A stretch of DNA of 31,368 bases from a virus, in IMG/VR virus record IMGVR_UViG_3300033149_001645, positions 1 to 31,368 of that record; one strand, 5' to 3'. A program made the position numbers and the translations under genes. Positions 1 to 6,613 of this stretch are shown here, piece by piece; the first letter of the stretch is position 1; the number at the start of each line of letters is the position of its first letter. The notes under the pieces are model-generated. The model did not search any database, was not told the origin of the DNA, and saw nothing but the letters and a program-made list of their open reading frames with translations.

Positions 1-368
1 TTAATGGTTATAAGCCTGTAATGCTTTGTTGATTGGTTTGTTAAAAATTCCATTTTTTCTAAATTAACAATGGCCGTCCTTATGTTTTGAATACTTATCC
101 CTTTGCCGCAAGCTTTTTTTATGTTTTTAAGCGAAGTTATAAGCTGCCCACGCTTAACAGGTATCCACTCCTTCTTCCAGTTATCCCACCATTCTGTATC
201 TTTGTGATTGGCCATCATTATAAGCGTTATCATTACTACCTTTTGAACCGGGTTTAAGTTCTTCCAAGTTTTACTATGCTTATAAGTGCCGCGTGCCAAT
301 ACAACGTATCCATCATTGATATGTTCTTTTAAATCTAAATCGTTGTTTGGGATTTCATAGTCTTTCAT
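1..368 (-). CDS. Phage replication protein, replisome-organiser/DnaD-like N-terminus (partial)
   Basis: The reading frame opens at ATG 368 behind AGGGGGAACTTT and is still open at base 1, so only the first ~122 residues are visible and the C-terminus lies outside the window. The visible part has the layout of the N-terminal winged-helix domain of phage replisome organisers: a 'GYVVLARG' start, a 'WKNLNPVQKVVMITLIM' helix, 'VKRGQLITSL', then 'GISIQNIRTAIVNLEKMEFL' as the helix-turn-wing. Such proteins bind the phage origin and, with a DnaC-like loader, recruit the host helicase. It ends the leftward early operon in this window, 10 nt after the preceding gene. Domain assignment is by pattern only; whether a DnaD-type C-terminal domain follows cannot be seen. 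Confidence 0.7.
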   Translation of the reverse strand, partial: MKDYEIPNNDLDLKEHINDGYVVLARGTYKHSKTWKNLNPVQKVVMITLIMMANHKDTEWWDNWKKEWIPVKRGQLITSLKNIKKACGKGISIQNIRTAIVNLEKMEFLTNQSTKHYRLITI

Positions 369-378
369 AAAGTTCCCC

Positions 379-657
379 CTATTTTGCTGCCCAAACTTTA
401 GCAAACTTCACCGCTTTCCGATTACCTTCCCTGTGCAACTCCGCGCACTCCGAACAAAGCAGGTATATTTTCTCTACAATCTCTGTCGCTGTTTTGCCGT
501 AGGCGTAGCACTTAACTGCTTCCAGGTTGTGCGGGAATGTCTGCACTTCGTAATCTCTGCCTATTCCCCTGATAATTATCCACGGTCCGCGGCGGCCTAT
601 TACTTTTAGCATTGTGCCGTTGCAGTTTTTGTAGCGGACTAAATCACCTGGTTTCAT
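379..657 (-). CDS. Small phage protein with SH3-like N-terminus and a CxxC motif
   Basis: 92 residues, not recognised as a named family. The N-terminus (KPGDLVRYKN, then TMLKVIGRRGPWIIIRG) looks like a small beta-barrel of SH3/KOW type. The C-terminal third contains CSEC followed by a histidine and is basic, compatible with a small metal-binding or nucleic-acid-binding region. Its ATG overlaps the stop of the DNA methyltransferase by 4 nt (ATGA), so it is translationally coupled to it. Role unknown. Confidence 0.6.
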   Translation of the reverse strand: MKPGDLVRYKNCNGTMLKVIGRRGPWIIIRGIGRDYEVQTFPHNLEAVKCYAYGKTATEIVEKIYLLCSECAELHREGNRKAVKFAKVWAAK

Positions 658-1604
658 AAACCAATCACCTCGTAACTATCGTTAAATATGTTTGTTTGCT
701 GATACTCACCAAACCCAACACGTTTCAGGGCCATTTTTAGGTATTTCGGGTTCATGTCAATGTATACTGAGTTCCGGCCCAACTCCTTAGCTACCATGCT
801 CGTCGTACCGCTGCCGCTGAACGGGTCTAGGACTGTGCCACCTTCAGGGCAGCCTGCTAGGATGCAGGGCTTGATTAAGTCGGGCGGGAACACTGCAAAG
901 TGTGCGCCTTTGAATGGGTTGGTGGCTACTGTCCAAACAGTGCGTTTGTTGCGACCTTTAGGATGTGTTCCCACTGGTCCACTTTTGTTTCGTGCCGCTG
1001 AAAGAATTACTCCGTTCCCATATTCCTTGCATTTACGCTTTAAGGGACGTGCTGACTCCCTTATCGCGTCCTGGTCGTAGTAGTAATGCGGCGATTTGGT
1101 TAACAAGAAGATATACTCATGCGCTTTTGTCGGCCTATCCTTCACGCTTTCAGGCATCGGATTCGGCTTGTACCATATAATGTCACTACGGAGATACCAA
1201 CCGTTTGCTTGTAATGCAAAGGCCACTCGCCAGGGTATGCCGACGAGGTCTTTGGGTTTTAAGCCAGGAGCATTTACACCAGATCTGTTTAAATATTTAC
1301 CCTGTTTGGGTCTCCATTGTTTTTTCCCGCCTGGATGTCCGCCATTTCTACCAGCATTGTAAGTATCCCCCAGATTCAGCCACAACGTCTCATCATCTTT
1401 CAACACCCGTCGCACTTCGCGAAATATCTCAACTAACCGGTTAACGTATTCTTCCGGTGTTTGCTCTAAACCAATCTGTTCGGCCACGCCATAATCGCGC
1501 AAGCCGAAGTAATGAGGAGAAGTAACACAACAGTTTACGCTTTCACTTGGCAACTGTTTAAGTATGCCCAATGCGTCTCCGCAATAGAATTTATGGTGCG
1601 TCAT
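654..1604 (-). CDS. Site-specific DNA methyltransferase, beta class (N4-cytosine or N6-adenine)
   Basis: 316 residues from ATG 1604, which sits 9 nt after GGAGG; an upstream TTG touches the ribosome site and is less likely. Motif IV comes first (TSPHY, residues 28-32, followed by FGLRDYG) and the AdoMet motif I last (VLDPFSGSGTT, about residues 258-268). This IV-to-I order defines the beta amino-methyltransferases. The usual fourth residue of the catalytic tetrad is P (SPPY); here it is H, a small deviation. Methylation of phage DNA would protect it from host restriction or alter regulation. It overlaps the small gene upstream and the CxxC gene downstream, and lies in the same operon as the PAPS-reductase-like gene. 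Target base and site cannot be read from sequence. Confidence 0.88.
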   Translation of the reverse strand: MTHHKFYCGDALGILKQLPSESVNCCVTSPHYFGLRDYGVAEQIGLEQTPEEYVNRLVEIFREVRRVLKDDETLWLNLGDTYNAGRNGGHPGGKKQWRPKQGKYLNRSGVNAPGLKPKDLVGIPWRVAFALQANGWYLRSDIIWYKPNPMPESVKDRPTKAHEYIFLLTKSPHYYYDQDAIRESARPLKRKCKEYGNGVILSAARNKSGPVGTHPKGRNKRTVWTVATNPFKGAHFAVFPPDLIKPCILAGCPEGGTVLDPFSGSGTTSMVAKELGRNSVYIDMNPKYLKMALKRVGFGEYQQTNIFNDSYEVIGL

Positions 1605-1779
1605 TGCTAACAACCTCCAGATAATACTCCCACCACGTCAACTTATACGGTTGCACCGGTGCGGGGAACAAGCTGCAAACCCGCACCAGTTTCAACCCCT
1701 TCCTGTCCAACACGTGTTTGATATTCTGCATCGCTTCTTCTTTGTTGGACGCTACTGTGCGACCCATTTGGATTAGCAC
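1591..1779 (-). CDS. Small hypothetical protein between PAPS-reductase-like gene and methyltransferase
   Basis: 62 residues, unrecognised. The GTG start overlaps the stop of the PAPS-reductase-like gene (TAGTG) and the end overlaps the methyltransferase start by 14 nt, so it is embedded in the operon. An internal ATG at 1767 is an alternative start. Codons for 'IKHVLD' contain one exact copy of the 13-bp motif found elsewhere in the window. The C-terminal WWEYYLEV segment looks beta-stranded. No function can be proposed. Confidence 0.55.
   Translation of the reverse strand: MLIQMGRTVASNKEEAMQNIKHVLDRKGLKLVRVCSLFPAPVQPYKLTWWEYYLEVVSNDAP
1708..1720 (-). repeat. 13-bp motif copy (CAAACACGTGTTG)
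   Basis: Exact copy of the window-wide motif CAAACACRTGTTG on the minus strand, inside the small gene 1591-1779. It is followed by GACAGG, as at 3582-3594. Confidence 0.7.
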
Positions 1780-2482
1780 TATCCATCACTCACTTTTAAC
1801 TCTAACTGGTACGGGTTATAGTTCCGTTTAATTAGCTCTCTTAATGTCGTATCGCGTTTAAGCGTATATCCTATCTCCTCTTCCAACTTTGCCACCTTTT
1901 CAAATAAATCAGGATAATATCTGTAAAGTTGAATCCACTCGTTTACTGTGTTAAACACGCAACAATAACAACCAAGTCGCGTAAAATGTTTATAAATAGG
2001 GTGCGGACTTAATCCTGCTTGTCTTATCACTTCCCAAACCTCATGGGTTGTCCAATTGAGTATCGGCCTATACCCTTGTATTCTTAGATTCTTGTTAAAA
2101 TAACTAGCTTGATAATTAGCTCGTCTGTTGCTTTCTTGACGGCGTTCTCCGGTAATAAAGATATCTTCCTTGCGATTACAGCTTGCAGTTATCCATTTAG
2201 CTGTCGGTTCAGTTTTTAGCCTGGAAGTGCAAGTTCTATACTTAGCGTCGTAGAATTTGCCCATGTAGCGAACTAGACTAAACCAGTTCCACTTATCGTT
2301 TTTAACTCGGTGTATTTTTATGTTTAGCTTTTTTCAATGTATTCTAGGTACTCGTATGTTTCGGGAAACTCTGCGCCAGTATCGTTGAACACCGTAACAA
2401 TGTCTTTTTTCCCGTATTTTGATAAAGTCCATAATAATGTTGCTGTGCTGTCTTTGCCTCCGCTATAACTCACGATATACAC
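1779..2482 (-). CDS. PAPS-reductase-family protein, split by an apparent frameshift
   Basis: Two open segments together make one N-type ATP-pyrophosphatase of the PAPS reductase/DndC-like superfamily. The first (2324-2482 from GTG; also open from TTG 2506) holds the P-loop SYSGGKDST and 'VFNDTGAEFPET'. The second (ends 1779; first ATG at 2264) holds 'RTCTSRLK', 'ITGERRQES', a 'LNWTTHEVWEVI' segment and the late cysteines 'LGCYCCVFN'. Reading the bases between them in the second frame gives continuous, sensible protein (LNIKIHRVKNDKWNWFSLVRYMG), and the frames meet at a run of six A residues (minus strand, 2334-2329) that would need one more A. It is a real mutation, a sequencing indel, or slippage on the homopolymer. 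Phage relatives are suspected of roles in DNA or nucleotide modification; the substrate here is unknown. Confidence 0.75.
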
Positions 2483-2879
2483 GTACCTCCACCCACTTTC
2501 TGCCAAATTCCAGCGCTTCTTTGCGCGTTTCCATGAACACGTCTATCCGCAACCCTTTAATCATTCCTCCGGTGTCCTCCGCCCGCGCCCAGCCGTAACC
2601 TTCAATCCATAGCACCGTGTTAAAGGGAATGATTGTCGGGTCTACTGCACACACTCCGCGCCGTGGCCTGGTCATTGTAGCCGTGTAACCGTCGCCCGTG
2701 CCATTTATGTCACCTCCGGGTTTTGCGTGGGTGTAGGCTGTGGCTTCCATGTACAGTACATAATACGGCCTATCCACTTCAAACGGCTCAATCGTGATTA
2801 TCGGTTCTTTTATCTCCGGTGCTTCAACCAGCGCAGGGTTAAGCAGTATAATCACTATCACAAATAAAACAATAAACAT
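2463..2879 (-). CDS. 3D-domain cell-wall protein with N-terminal membrane anchor
   Basis: 138 residues from ATG 2879 behind GAGGCGG. Residues 1-18 (MFIVLFVIVIILLNPALV) are an uncleaved anchor or signal peptide. The C-terminal half is a 3D domain of the double-psi barrel type seen in YabE/MltA-like enzymes: 'MEATAYTHAKPGGDINGTGDGYTA', 'VCAVDPTIIPFNTVLWIEGYGWARAEDTGG' and 'RIDVFM', with the conserved aspartates. Family knowledge suggests peptidoglycan lytic-transglycosylase-like activity at the outer membrane face. It lies in the early/accessory region, far from the lysis cassette, just after a terminator. That suggests a function in lysogeny, superinfection or wall remodelling rather than lysis timing. 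Confidence 0.8.
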   Translation of the reverse strand: MFIVLFVIVIILLNPALVEAPEIKEPIITIEPFEVDRPYYVLYMEATAYTHAKPGGDINGTGDGYTATMTRPRRGVCAVDPTIIPFNTVLWIEGYGWARAEDTGGMIKGLRIDVFMETRKEALEFGRKWVEVRVYREL

Positions 2880-2903
2880 ATTACCGCCTCGCCTATGCAC
2901 ACA

Positions 2904-2938
2904 AAAAAGCCCGCCACCGTCACTTCGGTATGCGGGCC
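2904..2938 (-). terminator. Intrinsic terminator (leftward)
   Basis: On the minus strand GCCCGC and GCGGGC flank a short loop and are followed by TTTTTT. It lies just upstream of the 3D-domain gene and overlaps the 3' end of the Com-like gene. The downstream genes may therefore need their own promoter or antitermination. Confidence 0.75.
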
Positions 2939-3067
2939 TCTCCGGGCCTCGTTGTTAGTGTGTTTGCTGTTTTACACTTGCGGCAAACTATTTCAACTTT
3001 ACCTGTCAAGTCGCTACTGTACTTGAGCAGCAAGGCATTGCACCTTTTACACCTGAAAGGGTCTCAC
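2920..3067 (-). pseudogene. Com-like zinc-finger translational regulator, frameshifted near its start
   Basis: With one nucleotide removed at CCCTTTC (about 3053-3059), GTG 3067 opens a ~48-residue protein: MRPF, then RCKRCNALLLKYSS, a middle VEIVCRKCK and a basic tail RPGEARIPK. Two CxxC pairs spaced like this, with 'RCK-C-LL' at the N-terminus, are the signature of the Mu Com family of small zinc-binding proteins; Mu Com activates translation of the mom DNA-modification gene. GTG 3067 has a good ribosome site (AGGGGGTGGTAAA) but its own frame stops after six codons. The gene is therefore broken, misread by one base, or uses +1 shifting. Downstream genes include a PAPS-reductase-like gene and a DNA methyltransferase. 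Confidence 0.6.
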
Positions 3068-3180
3068 TTTACCACCCCCTTTTTTGGCGTTTTCAACACT
3101 CGCTAATTTTTTACGATACCTATCATACTAGCCACCTCAATTTAGGTTCTGGATATGTTCACTTATGAGGTACTTCTGGA

Positions 3181-3432
3181 CTAATTAGGCGATTTTTTGC
3201 TTGTCCTTCCACCTATGTTTATGAGCTTTTTCCCAGGCCTGATTCTTACCGCACTTTTAGGAAATTCATATTCCCATCCTGTTACCTCGCCATTGTTGTC
3301 TTTGTAAACTTTATCGGGTTCAATTCCACGGTAAGCTAATATCTTTGCTACTCTCATGCTTGCCGTATAAAGTATTGCATCTTTGCTTTCCTCGTCAAAC
3401 CGAATAATTGTTTCACTTTCAAAAGCACTCAT
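3181..3432 (-). CDS. Conserved phage hypothetical protein
   Basis: 83 residues from ATG 3432, preceded by GGGAGTTGATACC. It has an acidic N-terminus (SETIIRFDEESKDAILYTAS), then 'GWEYEFPKSAVRIRP' and a basic tail. This sequence style is familiar from small early proteins of Firmicute phages, but no function is known to me. It is translationally coupled to the membrane protein upstream (4-nt overlap). Confidence 0.7.
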   Translation of the reverse strand: MSAFESETIIRFDEESKDAILYTASMRVAKILAYRGIEPDKVYKDNNGEVTGWEYEFPKSAVRIRPGKKLINIGGRTSKKSPN

Positions 3433-3617
3433 GGTATCAACTCCCAATATTTGATTAAATGATAAGTCAAATAACCAACCGATAAAACAATTACCACCAC
3501 CGCCGCGAACAATCCGAATCTGCTCATCATCAGGTCTGCTGCTTTAGTCGTGATTTTGTTTTCTTCTTCTTTGAGCCTGTCCAACATGTGTTTGGAGAAG
3601 TATTTGACTTTGTTCAT
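3429..3617 (-). CDS. Small single-span membrane protein
   Basis: 62 residues from ATG 3617 (AGGTG six bases upstream; ATGs at 3623 and nearby are alternatives). Residues ~30-58 are a clear transmembrane helix (FGLFAAVVVIVLSVGYLTYHLI) after a charged, helical N-terminus. Codons for 'SKHMLD' contain an exact copy of the 13-bp motif. Possible roles include superinfection exclusion, but nothing specific is visible. Confidence 0.65.
   Translation of the reverse strand: MNKVKYFSKHMLDRLKEEENKITTKAADLMMSRFGLFAAVVVIVLSVGYLTYHLIKYWELIP
3582..3594 (-). repeat. 13-bp motif copy (CAAACACATGTTG)
   Basis: Exact copy of CAAACACRTGTTG on the minus strand within the first codons of the small membrane protein gene. 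Confidence 0.7.
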
Positions 3618-3622
3618 GGGCA

Positions 3623-3817
3623 TCACCTAACCCACAGAATAACTATAAACGGACCTACCTGAACTTCAATTCCCCAATTCCCAAATTCTAACCTCAACGG
3701 AAGTGCCCAGTTATCCCACTCTATAAACAAATCAAATCTGAGTTTACTTTTTGGGTTCCGTTTGTATGTGCTCGCCACTTCTTTCCTTGACGCTTTTAGT
3801 AAATCTAAATCACCCAT
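3623..3817 (-). CDS. Small hypothetical protein
   Basis: 64 residues from ATG 3817 with a strong site (GGGGGTGGAAGT). The N-terminal helix is basic (KASRKEVASTYKRN); the rest alternates hydrophobic residues in a beta pattern (RFDLFIEWDNWALPLRLEF, VQVGPFIVILWV). Unrecognised. Confidence 0.6.
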   Translation of the reverse strand: MGDLDLLKASRKEVASTYKRNPKSKLRFDLFIEWDNWALPLRLEFGNWGIEVQVGPFIVILWVR

Positions 3818-3829
3818 ACTTCCACCCCC

Positions 3830-4258
3830 TCAATCCGGATGCCCGTCGTCTTCGTCGTCGGTAATGTAGGCGGCGGGTTTAGGGTTTAGTGCTTGCTTAG
3901 CATCTTGCAGAACATATATTGCCATGTGGTAGTCAGGATGGTTTTCTGGGACATGATACTTCAGTAATTCTACAGCGTTCTCAATAGCTTGTTTTGCTTT
4001 TCCTAACGCTTCACGCAGTTTGACGTTTTCTTCCTCTAGCTTCAATGCGCGTTTGATTTCTGGAAGTTCGAGAATTTTGCGCGCCCATTTGCGGTCATGT
4101 TCTTTTACTTCTTCAGATAAGTCTTTATAAGGCACCCAATATTTCTCCCAACGCGAACGCCTTGTTTGGTGTACTTCTCTAGCAGTTGCCTTTGACCAGG
4201 TCATCCATTGTTTGTGTTCCAGCTTTGCCAATTTTTCAAGTAAATCTTTACTTATCAA
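3830..4258 (-). CDS. Helical acidic hypothetical phage protein
   Basis: 142 residues from TTG 4258, six bases after AAGGAGG; ATG 4276 is in frame but lies upstream of that ribosome site and overlaps the previous stop. The N-terminal half contains 'LEHKQWMTWSKA' and 'WVPYKDLSEEVKEHDRKWARKI', a pattern seen in phage and plasmid accessory proteins. A coiled-coil segment (~75-110) and a very acidic tail (DDEDDGHPD) follow. Function unknown. Confidence 0.65.
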   Translation of the reverse strand: MISKDLLEKLAKLEHKQWMTWSKATAREVHQTRRSRWEKYWVPYKDLSEEVKEHDRKWARKILELPEIKRALKLEEENVKLREALGKAKQAIENAVELLKYHVPENHPDYHMAIYVLQDAKQALNPKPAAYITDDEDDGHPD

Positions 4259-4269
4259 CTTCAACCTCC

Positions 4270-4539
4270 TTACCATCCTGGAAACTCTGGAAGCAGTTCA
4301 TACTCTGTTATGCTCATTTCACCGCATTCAATAGTAAAAACACCTAAATGTGCCTTTTCTCCAACTGATAAATTTTTGAGTGATTCGATAAAAGGTTTTA
4401 TTTGTTCTTTAGTGTAGCCACATTTTCTTGGGAATTTATCTAATTCTGTCTCTAGTTCAGTTGCAAATATTTCTGTTTTATCTGACGGTATTGTATACCC
4501 CCTACCATTATCTGCGTGGAAAATCGTGTAAATTTTCAT
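4270..4539 (-). CDS. Hypothetical protein
   Basis: 89 residues from ATG 4539 with TTAGGAGGG upstream. Alternating beta segments (KIYTIFHADNGRGYTI, AHLGVFTIECGEMSI) flank a helix, a compact alpha/beta fold. Its start overlaps the stop of a 19-codon frame (TAATG). No family recognised. Confidence 0.6.
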   Translation of the reverse strand: MKIYTIFHADNGRGYTIPSDKTEIFATELETELDKFPRKCGYTKEQIKPFIESLKNLSVGEKAHLGVFTIECGEMSITEYELLPEFPGW

Positions 4540-4598
4540 TAATTAACCCTCCTAACCTTCAACAGCTTTCCATTAACTTCAACCTCCTTAGTGTTCAT
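4539..4598 (-). CDS. Possible 19-residue coupled micro-ORF
   Basis: ATG 4598 opens MNTKEVEVNGKLLKVRRVN and stops at TAATG, so termination overlaps the start of the 89-residue gene. The ribosome site (AAGAAGTG) is weak. It could be a true micro-peptide, a leader that couples translation, or chance. Confidence 0.3.
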   Translation of the reverse strand: MNTKEVEVNGKLLKVRRVN

Positions 4599-4622
4599 AC
4601 GGAGCACTTCTTTTTTAAGTCA

Positions 4623-4814
4623 CTATCCATACGGGTCAATCTCCTTAAAAATCCTCACGGCTTCATCAATGCTAATGCCGTGCTTAAACATTAGTTGGTA
4701 AGCTTTCCATTTTGGTTCTGCCGCCTTGTATTCTGGCTTGGAATACCCTAAACGGCGATAATGTTCAATTTGTTTCAAATATTCTCGTTTGAGTGATTTA
4801 ACTCTCTCAAACAT
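4623..4814 (-). CDS. Small helical hypothetical protein
   Basis: 63 residues from ATG 4814, behind AAGGAGATGATTAGC. Mostly helical and basic (FERVKSLKREYLKQIEHYRRLGY), ending 'HGISIDEAVRIFKEIDPYG'. Unrecognised. It lies directly downstream of the TGT-like gene. Confidence 0.55.
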   Translation of the reverse strand: MFERVKSLKREYLKQIEHYRRLGYSKPEYKAAEPKWKAYQLMFKHGISIDEAVRIFKEIDPYG

Positions 4815-4881
4815 GCTAATCATCTCCTTTATGCAGGATATACATGGTTTATACACGACTTCACATTTTTGGATTGTGTGG

Positions 4882-5511
4882 TCAAGAAACTCTTTGCCAG
4901 AATTTCACAATATTATCAATTGATTTTTTAACCAAAATACTCATATCAACTTTTTTGTATTTTAAAGACCTATCCCATTTTAATTTTTCGTTTATAAACT
5001 CGCCATATTGGGCTGCTTTCAAGTAACTGTTGCCGTCAATACTGACTACATTTTGAATATATTGCCATATTTCGTACTGTTGCCTGGGGGTGCCTCCAAG
5101 CAAGTGTACTTTGCGCCCTGCTAACTCCCATAATCCAATTTCCGCCCCTCCGTAACTTGTCGGTACCGAATAACCTATAATAAATTCTTCAGGGATTTTG
5201 TTAATTATTCCCGATATATGAGGAACAACAATTACACTAGATGCATATACGCTGAGTTTTTTTGCTTTTATTAGCACTTCTTTTATATCTTCTTCTTTAA
5301 AAATGTCTGGTGCCACCGCATATTTAGGTTTGTATTTTTTAACTACAGATAAATGAAGTTCCCAATTTGGTTTATGAAAGTTGAAGTCTAAAAACTCTGG
5401 CTTGCAACAACTTAACTGTTGTTTATGGTCTGTACGTGCCCCAATTATCATTCCTTTTTCTTTTGCATAACAACAAAAGGGAGGTCTGCTACATAGAATT
5501 AAATCAATCAT
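4882..5511 (-). CDS. TGT-like (DpdA-like?) putative nucleic-acid base-exchange protein
   Basis: 209 residues from ATG 5511; this ATG overlaps the stop of the GNAT gene (ATGA) and lacks a good ribosome site of its own, so translation is probably coupled. The sequence resembles a shortened tRNA-guanine-transglycosylase barrel. 'KPKYAVAPDIF' could supply the first acidic residue, 'GYSVPTSYGG' the loop before the late strands, 'KVHLLGGTPRQQYEIWQYI' matches the LGxGTP-type strand and helix, and 'VVSIDGN' could supply the late Asp. Phage TGT paralogs (DpdA) exchange guanine for 7-deazaguanines in DNA. No zinc cluster or preQ0 synthesis gene is visible here. The assignment rests on motif pattern and the GNAT neighbour, and is inference. 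Confidence 0.5.
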   Translation of the reverse strand: MIDLILCSRPPFCCYAKEKGMIIGARTDHKQQLSCCKPEFLDFNFHKPNWELHLSVVKKYKPKYAVAPDIFKEEDIKEVLIKAKKLSVYASSVIVVPHISGIINKIPEEFIIGYSVPTSYGGAEIGLWELAGRKVHLLGGTPRQQYEIWQYIQNVVSIDGNSYLKAAQYGEFINEKLKWDRSLKYKKVDMSILVKKSIDNIVKFWQRVS

Positions 5512-5798
5512 AGTTCTAAACACCATACATTTAACGATCTTTCTTTCCTAACTAACTTAAATCCATTTTTTTGATACCATTCATTTGCCTTTAAGTGTTC
5601 AGGACATTTGGCTACAATACACTTTGCATTTTTAACATTTTTAAGCATCTGTAAAATCTTTTGACCTTGTCCTTTCTTATCAGAAATGATTTCATAAATG
5701 GTTATTTGCCCATCTTGTCGCAAATGCCATCTACACATTGCTCTATCCAATAAAATCAGTTCTCCCCGTTTATAACTTTCATAAAGTTGTGGGAACAA
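5508..5798 (-). CDS. GNAT-fold acetyltransferase-like protein
   Basis: 96 residues from TTG 5798, six bases after GTAGGTGG (GTG 5807 is in frame but has no ribosome site). It is a compact GNAT fold: 'MCRWHLRQDGQITIYEIISDKKGQGQKILQML' gives the beta4/motif A region with a reduced acyl-CoA loop, and 'AKCPEHLKANEWYQKNGFKLV' is the typical GNAT motif B end. The following gene overlaps it and looks like a base-exchange enzyme, so the pair may act on one substrate. Mu Mom, which modifies adenine in phage DNA, is also a GNAT relative. Substrate unknown; it could equally acetylate a protein or metabolite. Confidence 0.7.
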   Translation of the reverse strand: MFPQLYESYKRGELILLDRAMCRWHLRQDGQITIYEIISDKKGQGQKILQMLKNVKNAKCIVAKCPEHLKANEWYQKNGFKLVRKERSLNVWCLEL

Positions 5799-5834
5799 TT
5801 TTTCCACCTACTTTTAATAATTCCTACAACCAAA

Positions 5835-5871
5835 CACCCCTAGCCCGGACTGTGCGGCCCGGGCTGGGGTG
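5835..5871 (-). terminator. Strong stem-loop, putative terminator or attenuator
   Basis: CACCCC-t-AGCCCGG pairs with CCGGGCTGGGGTG (13 bp with one bulge) between two gene groups. On the minus strand the stem is followed by TTTGGTTG, a poor U-tract, so partial termination or RNA processing is as likely as full termination. Confidence 0.5.
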
Positions 5872-5877
5872 GACATT

Positions 5878-6609
5878 TTACGCAAACGGATTTTCTTTGT
5901 CCTGCACTACTTCGCTGATAAAATCTTGGTTATCAGTAGCACCGTAGTCTTCATCCTCAATTCCAATTTTCTGTGCAGCTTTGACTACTTCTTCGCGCAT
6001 TTGCAGTAAACTGATAATTGTTTTCTTGTCTAACTGTTCGCATATCTCCGGTACAATTTTAGAGTAGTCAAAACTGCCGGTATTGGCCTTTTCAAGAGTA
6101 AACTTTGTTACAAAGGCCAACGGTATCTTTTTTTTGCTTACAAGAGTGCTGACGTAGCTGTCCCAGTTTCTTAATGATGTAGGCGGTATTGATAAGATAG
6201 ACGGGTACATATCGCCTTCCTGCAATACGAACAGCCTTCTCATTTCTTTGCAGGCTTTACCCTTACCACCTTTTAAATCTGAACCAAACTGGTTATAAGG
6301 GCAGCTGGAACAGTTTTGTAGTTCTCCGGTTTCTGTAACTGTACCTTTCTTGCCGTCCATGCTTGAACAGGTCGGCATTGATTCTCCTTCATCTCTCCAA
6401 AAGCCCCTTGCACGGTGGAAGTAAATAACCACGCCTTTGATTTCCTTGGTAGCCTTACCGTCAGGGAGAAGGAACTGCTTTTCCCTGTGCATGATTTTAA
6501 TTCTCCCCGGCTGGAAGTCTATGTTGTCCATGACTTCCTGCAATAATTCACGCTCCATTACCTGATCCAGATTCTTTTCAGTTACGTTAATTAAACTGGT
6601 CTCTACCAT
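5878..6609 (-). CDS. Conserved phage protein with cysteine motif (replication/recombination region)
   Basis: 243 residues from ATG 6609 (AAGGGGG upstream). A central cluster 'PTCSSMDG...NCSSCPYNQFGSDLKGGKGKACKEMRR' gives four cysteines suited to a metal-bound or knuckle structure. It is followed by 'LSIPPTSLRNWDSYVSTLVSKKK' and 'FVTKFTLEK', and an acidic C-terminus (EDEDYGATDNQDF, VQDKENPFA) of the kind found in single-strand-binding partners. I recognise the overall pattern from early regions of Firmicute phages but know no proven function. Its place next to a coiled-coil protein suggests DNA replication or annealing. Confidence 0.7.
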   Translation of the reverse strand: MVETSLINVTEKNLDQVMERELLQEVMDNIDFQPGRIKIMHREKQFLLPDGKATKEIKGVVIYFHRARGFWRDEGESMPTCSSMDGKKGTVTETGELQNCSSCPYNQFGSDLKGGKGKACKEMRRLFVLQEGDMYPSILSIPPTSLRNWDSYVSTLVSKKKIPLAFVTKFTLEKANTGSFDYSKIVPEICEQLDKKTIISLLQMREEVVKAAQKIGIEDEDYGATDNQDFISEVVQDKENPFA

Positions 6610-6613
6610 ATGA

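Noticed and set aside
710-730. CCAACACGTTTC near the methyltransferase end
   Set aside because: Only part of the motif is present, with two bases missing in the centre.
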